Origin: Adineta ricciae | Taxonomy: Eukaryota > Rotifera > Eurotatoria > Adinetida > Adinetidae | NCBI GenBank assembly: GCA_905250025.1 | Contig: CAJNOJ010000005.1 | Span: forward strand, 186,001-250,000 | Direction: 5' to 3' | DNA length: 64,000 bases | Part shown: positions 1-13,800 of the stretch, piece after piece | Numbering within the stretch: the first letter of the stretch is position 1 | Layout of the letters: every line of letters begins with the position of its first letter | Translations under genes and position numbers: made by a program | Notes under the pieces: generated by a model | What the model was told of the DNA's origin: nothing | What the model saw: the letters and a program-made list of their open reading frames with translations, nothing else | Database searches by the model: none

Positions 1-2167
1 GAAAATATTTACAGATGAATGGAAACTTTGGCTCAGTACAAACCATTTAGGAAAAGATTTTTTTTCGGCTCTTTCTCTTCTTCTATGCTTTCCTGGATAA
101 GAAAATCAACCAAAATAAGAAAGGATAATGAAAACACCATCGGAAGTCACGGCCGCTCGCATTTATATACGACGATAGAACAAAAACACCGCTTTCGCGC
201 ATACACACGTTCATAATCAACTGTCCGGGTGTTTGAGTCAGTGAATATAGAACGTGAGTTTTCTCGCTTTTTCTTCTTATTAATGAAATATTAGATAGGA
301 ACATGCTTTAGATAATAAGCGATGCTAAATGAAGAATAAAAGGAGAAAATATAACGAGATTGTCTCAAAGGTAAAACGATCCGCTAATAACTCTTATTAG
401 TGGAATGATGTATTCATTGAAATCGTGCGGAACATCACCTGTGTCTTCCTCGATGACAAAAGGAAATGGAAGAGAAATAAATCGTTATTTTTCCTCATCA
501 AATGATTATCAATGTACTGACATTTGAAACAGACGCCTATTAAACGAAACGAACTTCTCGATTAGTCGACGTCTCAGTAGACATGGGATAACTTAATGAT
601 TGTATTATAAAATAAAAAGATCTATCTAATCAGAACATGTATGGTAAATGGTTTGAATCTGACAGGAAATGATTTTCGTCAGATTATTGTAAACAACTGG
701 TGTGCGGAGAGATCGAGCGAAGTATTTCTTGTCGAAAAAGGTTGCAGTATCTGTCAAATCATCGTCGCTCTACAAAAGTAGAGATCTAACTGACTTCTTC
801 TTCTAACGAATATATTTGATCATTGTATATAACAAGGCATGACAATGATAGGATGACAGTCGATGTATTTTTGCCGAAAAAAAAAGAAAGAGATCGCCTT
901 GAGGGCAAAGGCGAAAGAAACCAACAGAGGAAAACTAGTCGCGTAAGTATAAATATATTTCGAAGAAAGAGAGAGAAAGAAAGAACGAGAGATCGATACA
1001 ATTACAGTTCTCTAACTCACTTTCTGCTGATGCTTGAGCTACTGCAGCAGCATAGTGTCGTTGTCGACGAGATGATTTATGAGGATTAAGAATATTGACA
1101 GCCAATGATGATGTACCGGTCTAAAGAACATACGAAAGGCAAAAAATGAAATCGTTGTATTTGATCTTTAAAGAATATTAATTGATGATGACAATCAAGA
1201 ACTATATTTTGATCTCAATCCTACAATGCTAGTCTCTCATACAAATGAATGAATCGATTCGGATCAAACTATCACATATTTCAATTAAATCTTTTTAGAC
1301 ACATGTCAACAGTTCATAGAAATCTTTTTTTTTCTCTCTCGGAGAGAAAATGTTTTGCATATTCATTTGTGATGTTTACACACATCGAGTAATCTTCGTT
1401 TCAATGGAAACTTGCTTGCTAACGAAATTAAACTTGATTCCAACTGATCATTTCGGATCTATGTCAACAAATCGTTTTGCATATCTATCTCATCTTCGGT
1501 AGCTTGGCGAAGAAGAAAAAAAATACTGCATCTATTAAGATGTGTTTGCTGAATAATACTGAAAGATCTCCCACAGGATATGCTGGAGATTTTTCTCTAA
1601 ATTGACGCGGTTCTTTCGCCGTACGATGGCATATTTATTTAGTTAACTTACATATGAGAAGGACTTCCGGTTTGAAAAAATAAACTTCAGATCTGATATA
1701 CTGAATCCGACTGTTTCCTTGCCTGATCTCATGCGTAAAAGAACGGATTACATAGGCAATAATGAAACTAATCTGCCGAGTTCTCTAATGAAAAGATTTA
1801 TATTTTTATCTATGAAAACAAATATGACCTACGAATTGCGACTGAAAATTGCATAATTAGATAGTTTTCTATCTGTATTAAATATCACTCGTAGTCGTCA
1901 TTGTCGAACAAATTTTCATTGATATCCGTTGACATTATAAACTTACAACGATTCCATTAATTATATATCGAGCTAATCATTTGCAGATTTCTTTTCGAGT
2001 CAAATAGTTTCTCACAGACATGATATATACATATCCATTCGGATAGTTCGAGTACAGTAAACAATCGATGTAATTATTCCAGATGATTACTGAGGGAAAG
2101 AGAAGCAAAAGGCACAGTTTAACCGATCGAGCCTCAAACCAACTAAAAATCATTACTGCCTATCGAA
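1..2167. other. gene-free stretch at left edge
   Basis: No exon could be supported. Open frames here are short and composed of polypurine or polypyrimidine low-complexity sequence, with no recognisable domain. The right end abuts the stop codon of the minus-strand ankyrin gene and should hold its 3' UTR. Confidence 0.6.
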
Positions 2168-4223
2168 TTACACGATCGACTTGTAAGCAAAAGCGCTTCT
2201 CATGCTTACTTTTCGTTTAACATTCAATGATCTTCCGAGATGAGCTATGTCTGTATCTTCACGTTCTTCGGATACTTGTCGAGATTCACTTCGGCCGATG
2301 GATGTTCCTGGTCCATTTGTTTGAAGATTACTTCCGGTTATTCGCTTTGATTTACCGATTGAACTTTGCGAGGAGAAACTTTTCTTAAACGATTTCGAAT
2401 CGTACGAATCGCTTCCACTGTATCGGAAAACACGTTTCAAGTTTTTCAATCCATGAGCTGGTACTAAGCCGTTATTATAATTCATCATTGATGATATCGT
2501 TTGGTAATGATCATTGTTCGTATCACGCGAGAGAAATCGATAACGCTTGGATACACACGAATGCTTACGACAGAGTTTACTAAATTCACGTTCAACAAAT
2601 GCGATTTGTAGTTGCTTGACGTTGGGCCAGAGAGACAAAGGTGTATCACCATATTTATTCGAAATTGTTATACAAGCGTGATGAGATATAAGAATATCAC
2701 ACACATCATGCTGCAGACGTGCAGCTAAATGTAATGGACTGCAATATTGTTCATCACGTACGTTAACATTCGCACCATATTTAAGTAAAAGTGTACAAGC
2801 ATAATGATTATTACGTTGAGCAGCAAGAAACAACGGTGGTAGCGTAAATAAACGTTCATTAGTGTAATAGTTCGTATAATCGAGAGTACCGTTTCGACAT
2901 GGTGATGCGCGTGGCAGATCAGGTGATAAACGCGTGCTTGAATGAGAGTAGGTGTTGGATGTTGGTGTTTGAGAATTTGATGAAGTATGGATGGTATTTG
3001 GATGAATACCGGGAGCATTGGGATCGATACCATATTTCAAACAAATCCGCATGACATCGCGAGCATCTGTAGAAGAAAAACCAAACAAATTTGATTACTC
3101 TGAATCTTAATGATTTCTATTTTGTTTTTCTTCTTTCTAATCGAACAATCAATTTGATATTTATAACTCATTCATCATCATCTAATTCTCTGAAGAATTC
3201 TTAATATGTTGTTGTTGTCTTCTCCTGCATATCAATTATTCGATTTTGATACATACCATACATAATAGCAACATGTAGAACATTTCGAAAGATGGGCGGA
3301 GCATCGTTTGGTGAGTCGCTTGTTGGATAAACCGATTCTTTGTTAAAACTGGTTGGAGCTGTGATCATTGAATCATGTTCGTTTTCCAGACGTTCAGTCA
3401 TTGGTGATCCAATGTTGATCGAGGAGGGATTCGATGTGAGATGATTATTTGAGTGTGCTTGTTGATGATAATTCATCAAAGCGATCGCTAACGGGCCACT
3501 TGTGTAGTTTAAGATACTATTTGCTGGTTCGAACATTGAATTTGTTTGTTCGGGTGACGAAATCGATGGTAATTCGTCATTTTCATTACTGATTAGTGCT
3601 TGTTTACTAACCACTTCTAATAGATCGGTATTACTTGTGATTGACGGTGAACCATATGATGCTGTAGGATGGAGAGTTAGATGTGTTGCAGGTAAAGGAT
3701 GTGTAGGAAAACCTGATTGTGTATGTGGTAAACTTGAACGATCTTTAATGAGATTAAATTTATTTTGATGGATATCTATTATACGACGAACGGTGTATTT
3801 ATCGTTACTAATAATTGCTTTTTCGAGATTTTCTGATTCATACTAGAAAAGAAAATAGAAATGATGAAATCAAATGTTTTATTGCATGGAAATATGTACT
3901 GTCATATCGAGAATTGAACATAGATCCGATCCATCATGTGGAGTAAAACGTACAACACTATTATTTGACGATCGTCGACTGTTATTCGTTGTTTCAGGTA
4001 CATCTAAGTAACTAGATGACGATTCGGGATCCATAACAATTCGCCAATAGGGTGAAAGTGAACGCGATGAATTCGATTCATAATCTGAAGCAATTGACTT
4101 CGCTGGTTGACTTTGATGTTGACCATCGAGTTCGTCATCAACGGGCGTTTGACGTTTTAGCTTCGGCGAGCGTACTCGACTCAGAGGTACAGATAACATT
4201 TGAGACATCTTTAGATTACTCAT
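2168..4223 (-). CDS. ankyrin-repeat protein, function unknown
   Basis: Three exons on the minus strand: 4223-3900, 3842-3257 and 3066-2168. All have GT..AG borders and their lengths sum to a 602-residue protein. The first third is Ser/Asn/Pro-rich and probably disordered. An ankyrin-like helix pair begins where exon 1 joins exon 2 (LEKAIISNDKYTVRRIID). The best repeats lie in exon 3: 'PPLFLAAQRNNHYACTLLLKYGANVNVRD' style, then 'SPLHLAARLQHDVCDILISHHA', then 'YGDTPLSLW'. A long disordered linker separates the first repeat from this block. The C-terminal third is Ser/Arg-rich. Ankyrin repeats mediate protein binding, and no catalytic, SOCS-box or membrane segment is visible. The start at 4223 is the first ATG of exon 1, and a further 5' exon is possible. 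I do not recognise the orthologue. Confidence 0.8.
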
Positions 4224-7200
4224 AATTAGGTTTCCTCTTGTCGTCAGATAATCTTCTATATAAAGATATCTAGAATAAGTTTGGATGCTCTTTAGCGTCC
4301 TTGACCAGCCACCAATATGACCACTGCCAGCAGTATTGAATGCCAGCCATTACCTAGAATAAGGAACCATACAATGATAATACAAACATGACAACTGTGT
4401 GTATAATGGGTAATGGTTCGTATATTCGATAAGATAAACATTGTTGCGTTTTTTTCCACACAGAAAGAATATAAGAAGAGGCAAATCGGGGGAGGAGAGA
4501 GAGAAAGGGAAAGAAAAGAGAAAAGAAGAACAACGAGAACATCAAAGGTATCTCTCCAAGAGAATGGCATTTCATTTTTTTTTGTCTTTTTTCTTCTCTA
4601 CATTTGCCCTTCATCAATATCTGATCAATACAATACTGATGTGTCAATGATTTGGAAAGTGTAGATGGAAAAGGTTGATCTTTTTAGTATATGTATCATA
4701 TGCATACTCATTATTTTACATGTATTGACAGAGAAGAAAACTAGAAACAGCAACTCGGTTCTGTTTTTGGTTTCGTAATTGCGCACAATGAATGAAAGAA
4801 TAGTTTTCACTATTAGATGTAATTATATTCAAAAGAAATAAGATTAATGTACTTTCGGAAGAAAACAACGTTCCTATATCTGGCGACTTCCTAATCTCAA
4901 ATTAGAGCTGAACACGAAAGAGAGGAAAAACCATATGGAACTCAGATCCTTTGCGATGTTGTGTAGAACATTATCAACTAGAAACTAGCCGACAAAAGAA
5001 GAAATAATAAAGAATACCCTTGCGCACGTTTCGTGTCTAACTAAACCTCTAATCATTATTCGTCGTCGGCTTTCTCGTCGTCTTATTTACTCACTTAAAA
5101 AGAATACGAATGTATACACACCTTGTCTTTTCTTTCTCTACATGAAAGTTAACTGAACCTAGATAGTAAAATTGACTAACAAATGTAGCCATAATCATTA
5201 CCGACCTATGAAACAAGGCCAAATAAAGCTCAATGCCATCTTATATATTCCATCGAATTCCCTCTATTCAGTTTTCCTATCTCATACCAGATGCTTCCTC
5301 GTATATATGTCTTGCTCTATATGAGATACATATACCTTGCGGGTAGAGAGAAAAGTTTTGTATTGTCTGAATAAAATATTCTTCCCGTTCGGATGTATGT
5401 TTATGTGTCATGTGTGATTGAATAGACTCTTCGTTAGATAAATAATAATATGCTAGTACTGCTAGTAATGATGCTATGCCGCTAGTTATTTTTTCTTGAA
5501 AACATATACAAAAGAGCACACGGCTGTTACAAAGTTGATTTGCACATAATCACCATCGTCTCTCGACTCATACTTCAGAACAGATAATCAGCAGATTCAT
5601 ATTCATTAGACTTTCCTATTCATCAAATTCTTACACATCAAGATCTGGAAAAAATACCGAAGTGCACCCTCACTAGAACTCATATCTCTTAACTAATCGC
5701 ATTTGATCAACCTTGATTACATAGGACAGATATAAATACGCTTGCTTACACACACACATACAGAGAACGCTTATGTCAGAAAATCATCTACACTCATTCA
5801 ATCGATCATCGATTGAATGAGCGATCATAAGCAGGAACAGAAGTTGCATTTTTCCTTCTCTCCGTCGTTTCTTGCCTTGAAAATTTGTAATAGAGAAGTT
5901 GTTTTCGATGGCAAGAACGCAAGGATATATCGATGTATGTCACTTGAAGCTATACATTTCCGATGTCCTTTGATTCTCTAAGGTCGAAAAACTTAACATA
6001 CAGTTGTCGTTCTTCTTCGTTGACATCGAAGAGAATAATCATATCTGTACATCTGTCGAACAAAGAAAAAAAAGGAAGAAGCAATAAGAGGGTGAAGAAA
6101 AGCTATCAACATACGATTTCAGATATGCTAAACCGAGTATCTAATTTCTTCTTTTTTTTTGTTCTTTTGTTAGATTTAGAACTGAAAACTAACATTAACA
6201 CTTCGTTCTTTGACACGACAATGATAGACAACATGAGAACAGCAAGAAAAAGTGCATTTGCTGTCTTGCACTTTGACAGTACATGTAGTAGAAAACCGAC
6301 GACTCGATTACTACCATTCTCGATCGTTTTCTTTCGTCTCCTACTGCTAAAGAATAATATAGATCCAGCTGACTTTCTTTCTTTTTTTGTCTTTGTATTT
6401 TCTAGCAACTGCACAATTGATTTATAACATATGGAGAGACGATAGTCTCTTCCTTTTGCTGCTTGCTTTCTTGACGATGTATTTTCTTAGGTCGATCAGG
6501 AGTATTTTCTTTCCGAAGATATACGCTTCACTGTTTGTTCAATAAGATGTGTGTACATGGGAGAGAGAAAAAATCTATGATGATGATGATGACAGCAGTT
6601 CGGGGAGAAAATTACCTTGGGCCAGCTACAAGTAGCTTGCCTGTGCTGTGCGAATGGAATAAGATGCATCACTAGCAGAAGAAGGAGAAAATGAGAGATA
6701 AGAGGATTGCGACATCACATTTTGCTTTACTACGTTCGTCCCAATGGAATTGACCTATTGTTACTAGTTGCTCATCGTCGTCGTCGTCCTCCTCCTCTTC
6801 ATCATCATCATCGTCGTCGTCGTCGTTGCTGTTGTTGTTGTTGTTGTCGTTATTGTCCGACGGATGATAGAAACCATTCGGCGTAGACGAATATATGTAT
6901 ACGCGAATTCTTGCGCTCAATAATTCATCATCAATGCTGTTGTTTGCTTGGCTTTTATTCTCCAATGAGGAAACGCATCTATCTTATATTCTATTTCTCG
7001 CTAAGAAGTCGTCAAATACGAACTAGGCCCGTTCGCTACTATGGATGCGATATCTAAATCTAACGCATTTGATGGAATCTCAATGTCAGATACCAATGGG
7101 CTACAGCTCATTGACAAAGAAAAGAAAAGAACTATGTTTTGAAGGAAAAATGAATGTTTTAGATATGCTTAGTTAATAATAACCAAACAGCGAAAAAAAG

Positions 7201-10200
7201 TACCGTGGTATCTATTTAATTAAAACCCTTCTAACCATAACTTGTCGCCTTCTCTGGATCTATTCTTTAATTATAGGTGCATTTGAAAGAAATTCTAATA
7301 TCAAAGATATACATAAAACAACGTGATGCGAAGCGTTGAGAAGAAAATCTCTAATGACGATCAATGACGCCGCTGATTAAAGTCATTGCACGCCCTTGAT
7401 TGCGCTTTTAACAAAAAACTTACTTGTCTTTGTATTCATACAAAAAAAGTATCTAACGACATGAAAATCCGGTCAAATATGAAAATGTCGAGAGAAAAAC
7501 TTCACTGCTGTTTTCTCTCTCGATGTCTCGTTCTTCGGCATAAGCTGTATTTCTGTCTCTCTAATGCGTCTTGTCTTCGATGATAATGAAATGGGGAAGA
7601 AAAAATGATGTATATGCTACGACAACTACCCGCTAGGATAGATCGAATTAGTGCACAAAATAAAAGGAAAATTCTTTTACCTTTGACAGAAAACGAGAGA
7701 TGGAATAATCATAGAAAGAAAATCGAAACTCATGAACTGCCGATTCTCGATCACAATTTCTTACTCTATTCAATGAATTATCTTGTCACTGTTGTGATGA
7801 TTTCTTCAACATGGAGTCTGTTTTCTTTTCAATACTTCAATAGATTCATCATAAATAAATCTAAGCAGGTTTATCATATTCTCTGAAAACATTCTTGATG
7901 ATTTCTTTCTTCTTCTTCTTCTTCTTCCTTTTCTCTTTCTGTTACAGAACAATTTCTACTGCGAGCAGATAAATGAGATCTAATAGAGTGCATATATAGT
8001 TTAAAAAATGATACGCTCTCCTCATTTCTATAAATATCGCTGCAATTAATTATCTATTAATCTACCGACTAGATGTCCTTTCATCTCAGAGATGCAAGAG
8101 CAACTAAACTGTTAACGTATGATGATTATCTAGAATTTCTATTGAATGACAAAAGAGAACAAAAAAAATATTCCAAATGTTATTTTTATTTTCTCGATAG
8201 TGACGTATGATAACGTTTTACATACTATTATGTGAGCTCGTCAAGCGCTTGTCCATAATGATCACTGTTGGTTAATAAATATGCGAAAAAGAACGGATTA
8301 AGAGAGTTACCAACTGCTGCTGATGACCACTTGGAGAGTATTTACGTGGAGAGATGTATGGAGAAATGTGAACTATTACTTCTTCTTCTTCTTCTCCTCA
8401 GCCTTGCTTTTCCTTCTGTACTCAGAGTGTTGATGGCATTAGGAAAAGAATGTGCACGGGAAGATTATATGAACGGAACCATATCGATAACTGCCAATAT
8501 AGGACAGAAGAAGAAATATGTGGTAACAACAGACATGATCAATTGCTCCCTCTTTCTCCTTCTCCTTTCATTTATATTTCTTTTCTTGTCTTTCGTTCTC
8601 GTTTTTCCGTACTTGAAGTGGATTAAGACTGATTTTCTCTCTCTCTCGTTCTTGTTCCTATATGTCTAAGTAATGTTCTAGTAACAACAGTAGTCTTACT
8701 TGCATATAGTCGCAAGAGAGGAAAAGATCGACATATTCCTATATGTATATGTCGCATAGACATGCGTACATTGAACACATCGAATGATAGACAAGTTTGC
8801 ACGATCAATCTTCGTCTTTTATTGTTGTTACTCGATGGTTAAATGTGATTGACTGCACGATTGTTCTAGCAGAATGCACACGATCTCAGCATATACATTC
8901 ACATTAAACGAGAGAGAGAGAAGAAAAGAGACAGAGAGCGAAGAATCACCCAAATCGATTGTTTCCATTTAGACAAAACGAGAAGATGGGGTACTTACGA
9001 GTGTCATCTGTCTTGGTGTACAACCATGAATAGTCAGTCCACTTGTATACTCTTCTGTATATACATCGTCTAATCAGCAGATCGTCTTCTCTCATATGAT
9101 TGCATGTTCTATCTTGTCAGCCCATATTCAACAATGAGTTGAACAGAGCTTATGAAACAAACTAACAAGTCTCAAGTTTCATCTATGACTGTTTCTTATA
9201 GAATGTCTCAAAAGTTTTCTTTTCGACTATTTGAATCTTAGCAAAGATAAAACATTCATTGCATGCATCTTTAGTGACACTCGATCATTTCACAGACGGA
9301 GAAGAACAGATGTATGACATAGGAAAAATATAATTAAAAAACCTTCCGTTTGCTTTCAATAAAATGAATGCTAGCAAGAATGTATACGTAAGTTTTCCTC
9401 CTGTACCGATGCATCGTTGGTACATCATCAAATGCAGAACATTAGGAACATTAGCCCGTCTCTCCGTTGATTTATGAAATCATTGTATGTGGTGGTATTC
9501 TTACAAAATCAGATATCGATGCCGAGTTTTTAGATGAAATTGGTGCGAGAGAAAACTATATTTATCTGCTTCGCGTGTTTGACGACGAAAATGTACGTTG
9601 AAATAGCGTGAGCAGCCTTCTTTTCATATCTTCTTCAATCAGTAATTAAATGTTCGATTCTATTTATATGAAATATTAGCATTTTTTTCTCTTTCCGAAC
9701 TCAATAGATCCTTCACCGATCGAATTTCATCTCAAAAGAAAAGTTTTATCTTCTCTCGAACGTTGTTCTCTAATGGTATATTAAACAATCATATTATCCT
9801 TAGAGGTCAACTATGTTAATGATACTAGTGATGTAATGGGTTAGTGAAGAAAAGAAAGCTTCTGTTAGTTGATACAATGGATGATATATAATCTATATAT
9901 TATTGAGATATTAACAAAAAAAGGCTTGATCTTGATGAAAAACTGCTGCAGTTCGGTTCGGAAACAATATGATGAATCTTTTCAAATGATTAGCAACAGA
10001 AACCAGAAGTAATTGTCATTGAAGGTCTATCGCATACCTTCATCTTTGATTAGATTTCTAATCGGAATATTCTGTTAATGTAAACCAGTTGTATACATTG
10101 AATGGTTGTATACAATTTTTCAATCGAGTAAAGAATGATCTAATCGTACAAGAAGCTATTCGAAGATGGCCATTGCTCGTCTGTCTTTTATGTAACATTC

Positions 10201-10899
10201 ATAAACAGTGCTTGTGCATTCGAACAAGGTTAGAACTGTGTTTGTTTGTTCGTAGTGACATCTTCTCGTTCATCTCTTTGTCCTAGATCTCGTCTTTATC
10301 AAATAACATCTGCTCATAACAGCATCAACACGCGACGTTGCGATTAAAGCAGAGATCGAACAGTTCGTGATACTTTCTCGGAAGAATTAGTGCTCATTAT
10401 GGAATAGTTCAGGATGGGAGAGGAACCCAACCCATCGTGCAATGAATGGATCGATTGATATAAGTCGATTGTGTTCAAATGATCAGCGCCCTCTTTTTCT
10501 AAACAGAAACAGTCATTAAAATTGCTTTTATTCGTTTGTTTTCTTTCTTGTTTTGTTATTTTCATCTCGATTTGCAAAGCAAAAATAATACTCGAGATGA
10601 CTTACAGTTTTGAACTTTTTATTTGATCGTTAGAATCAATGTTGAAGAAGACATTGTTCATAGCGCTGCATACAATATACATTGTATCGAAAATCAGAAC
10701 GAAAGTACAGACGGAGGAAATGAAAATCGAAAGTAAATAAAACAATTTTTTCTTTCTTTCTCCATCAAATGCTAATCTTGACTTTTGATTTAAGACATGA
10801 GAATATGTTATCGACGTGCCTATACATTTCTTTATAGATTTGATATTTCTATCATTTTCAATTTGATCTGTACGAAAACATAATGATCGAAATATCTTC
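4224..10899. other. 6.7-kb gene-poor stretch
   Basis: No coding exon could be supported on either strand over 6.7 kb, which is unusual beside the dense gene packing to the right. It holds polypurine/polypyrimidine tracts, a TTC run near 7908-7926 and a mixed trinucleotide run at 6777-6853. The left part should include the ankyrin gene's promoter and perhaps its 5' UTR exons. The last few hundred bases should include the SLK-like kinase promoter. Open frames such as 5963-6427 (+) and 8268-8669 (+) have low-complexity Ser/Leu/Phe composition and no domain. Confidence 0.5.
6777..6853. repeat. imperfect GTC/CTC/CAT/GTT trinucleotide run
   Basis: Consecutive triplets change type along the run: GTC, CTC, TTC/ATC, GTC again, then GTT. 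On the minus strand this reads as a stretch of Asn, Asp and Glu codons within a short open frame. It lies in a gene-free region with no splice-supported neighbours, so it is listed as simple-sequence DNA, not as a gene. Confidence 0.8.
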
Positions 10900-13800
10900 A
10901 TGTTGAAACGATTGAAAAATATCTTCAGTACGCCCAGCGGGGAAGAGCTCTGGCCAAGCAAGAACTCATCGGCGAAGAAAACTCGTCTTTACAAGGAACA
11001 ATCGCCATTAAACGAATGGAAATTAATCAAAGAATTAGGCGATGGAGCATTCGGCAAGGTTTATCAAGCCTGTCACGAACAAAGCAAGCAATACGCTGCC
11101 GCGAAAGTGATCGAAAATTGCACTGATGATGAATTACCCGAACACACTGTTGAAATCAATATTTTATCTGATTGCGATCATCCGAACATTATCGGATTCT
11201 ACGATGCCTACTATTTTGAAAAGAAATTGTACATTTTTCTCGAGTATTGTACATATGGAGCGGTCGATCATATCATGACGACACTTGAACATGGACTGGA
11301 TGAAAAACAAATACGTTTTATTGGATATGAAATGTTAGAAGCCTTAGAGTATTTACATACACAACAATTCGTCATTCATCGGGATGTTAAAGCCAGTAAT
11401 ATACTTCTCACACAAACTGGACAAGTGAAATTGGCTGATTTTGGTGTCTCAGCAATAAATACTCAACAAGATCAAAAGCGAAATGAATTTATTGGCACTC
11501 CATATTGGTAAGACATACTGACACAAGATACATCTAAAGTATAGAATATCTTTCTCTACGGATCTTTATGCAGGATGGCACCTGAAGTGTTCTTTTGTGA
11601 AGCAAGCACTGATAAGACGTATGATTATCGTGTTGATATCTGGTCGTTTGGTATCACATTGATTGAAATGGCTGAAATGGATCCACCGTACCATGAAATG
11701 CGTTCTGAACGTGTTGGTGCTAAAATTCGCCAAGCAGCGCCTCCAACTCTACGAGATATTCGTCGGTGGAGTACAGAATTTTCGGACCTCTTATCATGTT
11801 GTTTAAAACGCAATCCAGTAGAACGTTTAACATGTCACGAATTAAAACAACATCCATTTATGTCGAATGCCAAGTCTGTTCATTCGTCCATACTTTATTT
11901 ACTGGAAGAATACAAGGCTACACCTGTTGTTGAAGTTGTTGAAGAAGAAATCATCCTTCCAACATCTCAAGTAACGTTCGATTCGAGCTTGTATCGAGTG
12001 TCTCCAAATCTTCTTTTTTTTCATCTAGTCGAAAATCGATTTGGAAAGTGAACATCGTCTTTCAAAAAGTTCAATTACAGAAGAAGAACTTAAAAAGTAT
12101 TCTGTTCCTTCGGATGATGACGACGACAATGATGTTGATGATGATGATCATTCATTGATCGCTGATGGAGATATTGCAACAAACATTGATGATAATCAAA
12201 CGAGTGATAATAATAATAATAATAATCTAAGTGAACCAGTCATTGTGCTCAAGCAAATTCGACGTTTATCAAGTGTAGATAATGAACCGGGGCCACCCGT
12301 ACCGCCTACAAAACCAACAGTCATCGTCTCTGATATAGATACGAAAGTGAAACAATCAAATAATAAGTACGTTCATCTGATTTGTATTGTGTTTCTACCA
12401 GAAGTTGAAAAGATTATTAGAGTATAGGAATTGAAGCCGTAGAAGTCAGTTACCATTGATCATTATGTAGCATGTTTATGTAACGAGTTTCTTGAGTGTT
12501 TGTCATGTTTGTTTTACATGAGTTTTGAGTCTGGAGAAATATGTCTAATACTCCTACCATGAAGATAAACATTCCATGGATTTTTTGTGAAATAACACAA
12601 TCTACCTTCACTCTCGGATCAGACTAAAGAGAGAGATTTCTTTTTGTAATTGACTTCATTAATAAAAAATGCGATTTTTTAGTGTGACAAATAAACCACC
12701 TCCGATTCCAAATGCTAATTCAGCGATAAAAGCACCTCCAACGAAAGCACCAAAACCAACACCACCTCTGCTGAACAGTACTACAAATCCTTCCATTGTT
12801 ACTACTCACTTTACATCATCAAAAACGCGAGCTGCTTCAGAACCAAAAGAATCAAATACAACAACAACTACACATAAACTTCCATCCTTGTCACCGGCAC
12901 CAATCAAACGTCTCACTCCTACTCCGCCCCCACCTCAACCGTCCGTACCTATTACTAATGGACACAAAAAGAAAACATCGCCACCGGGTACTGTTGTTCA
13001 ACAAAAAGCTCCTTCACCTGAAAAACTTAAGCCAAGTGTTAATAAACCGTTACCATCGCCAATATTTGTTCCTCCCCCAACCATACCGACTACATCCAAT
13101 CGTTTGAATAATGCGACGGAAGTTGGTCGTGTTGAAACAGAAGATTTACTTTCCAAAGAATTGACTCGTATATACGAAGGTTATGTTAATGACTTGATTG
13201 AGGAAGTGATTCAATCCGACTTTGAAAAACCTTCCATACCCGAAGTTATACTTGCAGTTATAACTGATTTGACGAATGATGATGAAGAAGAAGATAGTGA
13301 TCATGTTCAACAACATCTCAATGGTTTTAATCAAATTTATAATTTCAATCAAGATAAGGGGCGTTCATCTTCGCCAACCATCTATAATAACAACGGGACA
13401 AATGGCGATATCGATCGTTATTATACACGTGTACATCAATCAACCACCCATTTAAATGGGGTCAATAATCATGATCTGGTACAAAGTACAAATAGTTCGA
13501 GTCAAAGTACTTCACTGGCGTCAGCAAATGACCCGACACCTGCATATTCCGAGGTACAGTTTCAATGTTTAATTCTTTTCTGAAGTAGATGTGTTCAATT
13601 TGTAGACCCGAGCAACGCGTCGGCGTACAATTCGAACAACTCGACGATTTGTTGGGCCAGACGGTAAACAAGAAGAGATCGTCACGACAAAAATCGTTGA
13701 ACCACATAATGATTACCAATCTCGATTATCTGAGCGGTAAGTTATGATCAACATCAGTTTATATTTAGAAGATCTCTGAGGCATATTTGCTTAATGAACT

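Noticed and set aside
823-1089. 88-residue plus-strand frame
   Set aside because: Lys/Arg/Glu-rich translation of a polypurine stretch, with no domain and no supported neighbours.
5963-6427. 154-residue plus-strand frame
   Set aside because: Ser/Phe/Leu-biased composition from T-rich DNA and no recognisable feature. An equally long frame exists on the opposite strand.
8268-8669. 133-residue frame with a Leu run
   Set aside because: The Leu run is a CTT/CTC microsatellite. No consistent signal peptide, domain or splice partner was found.
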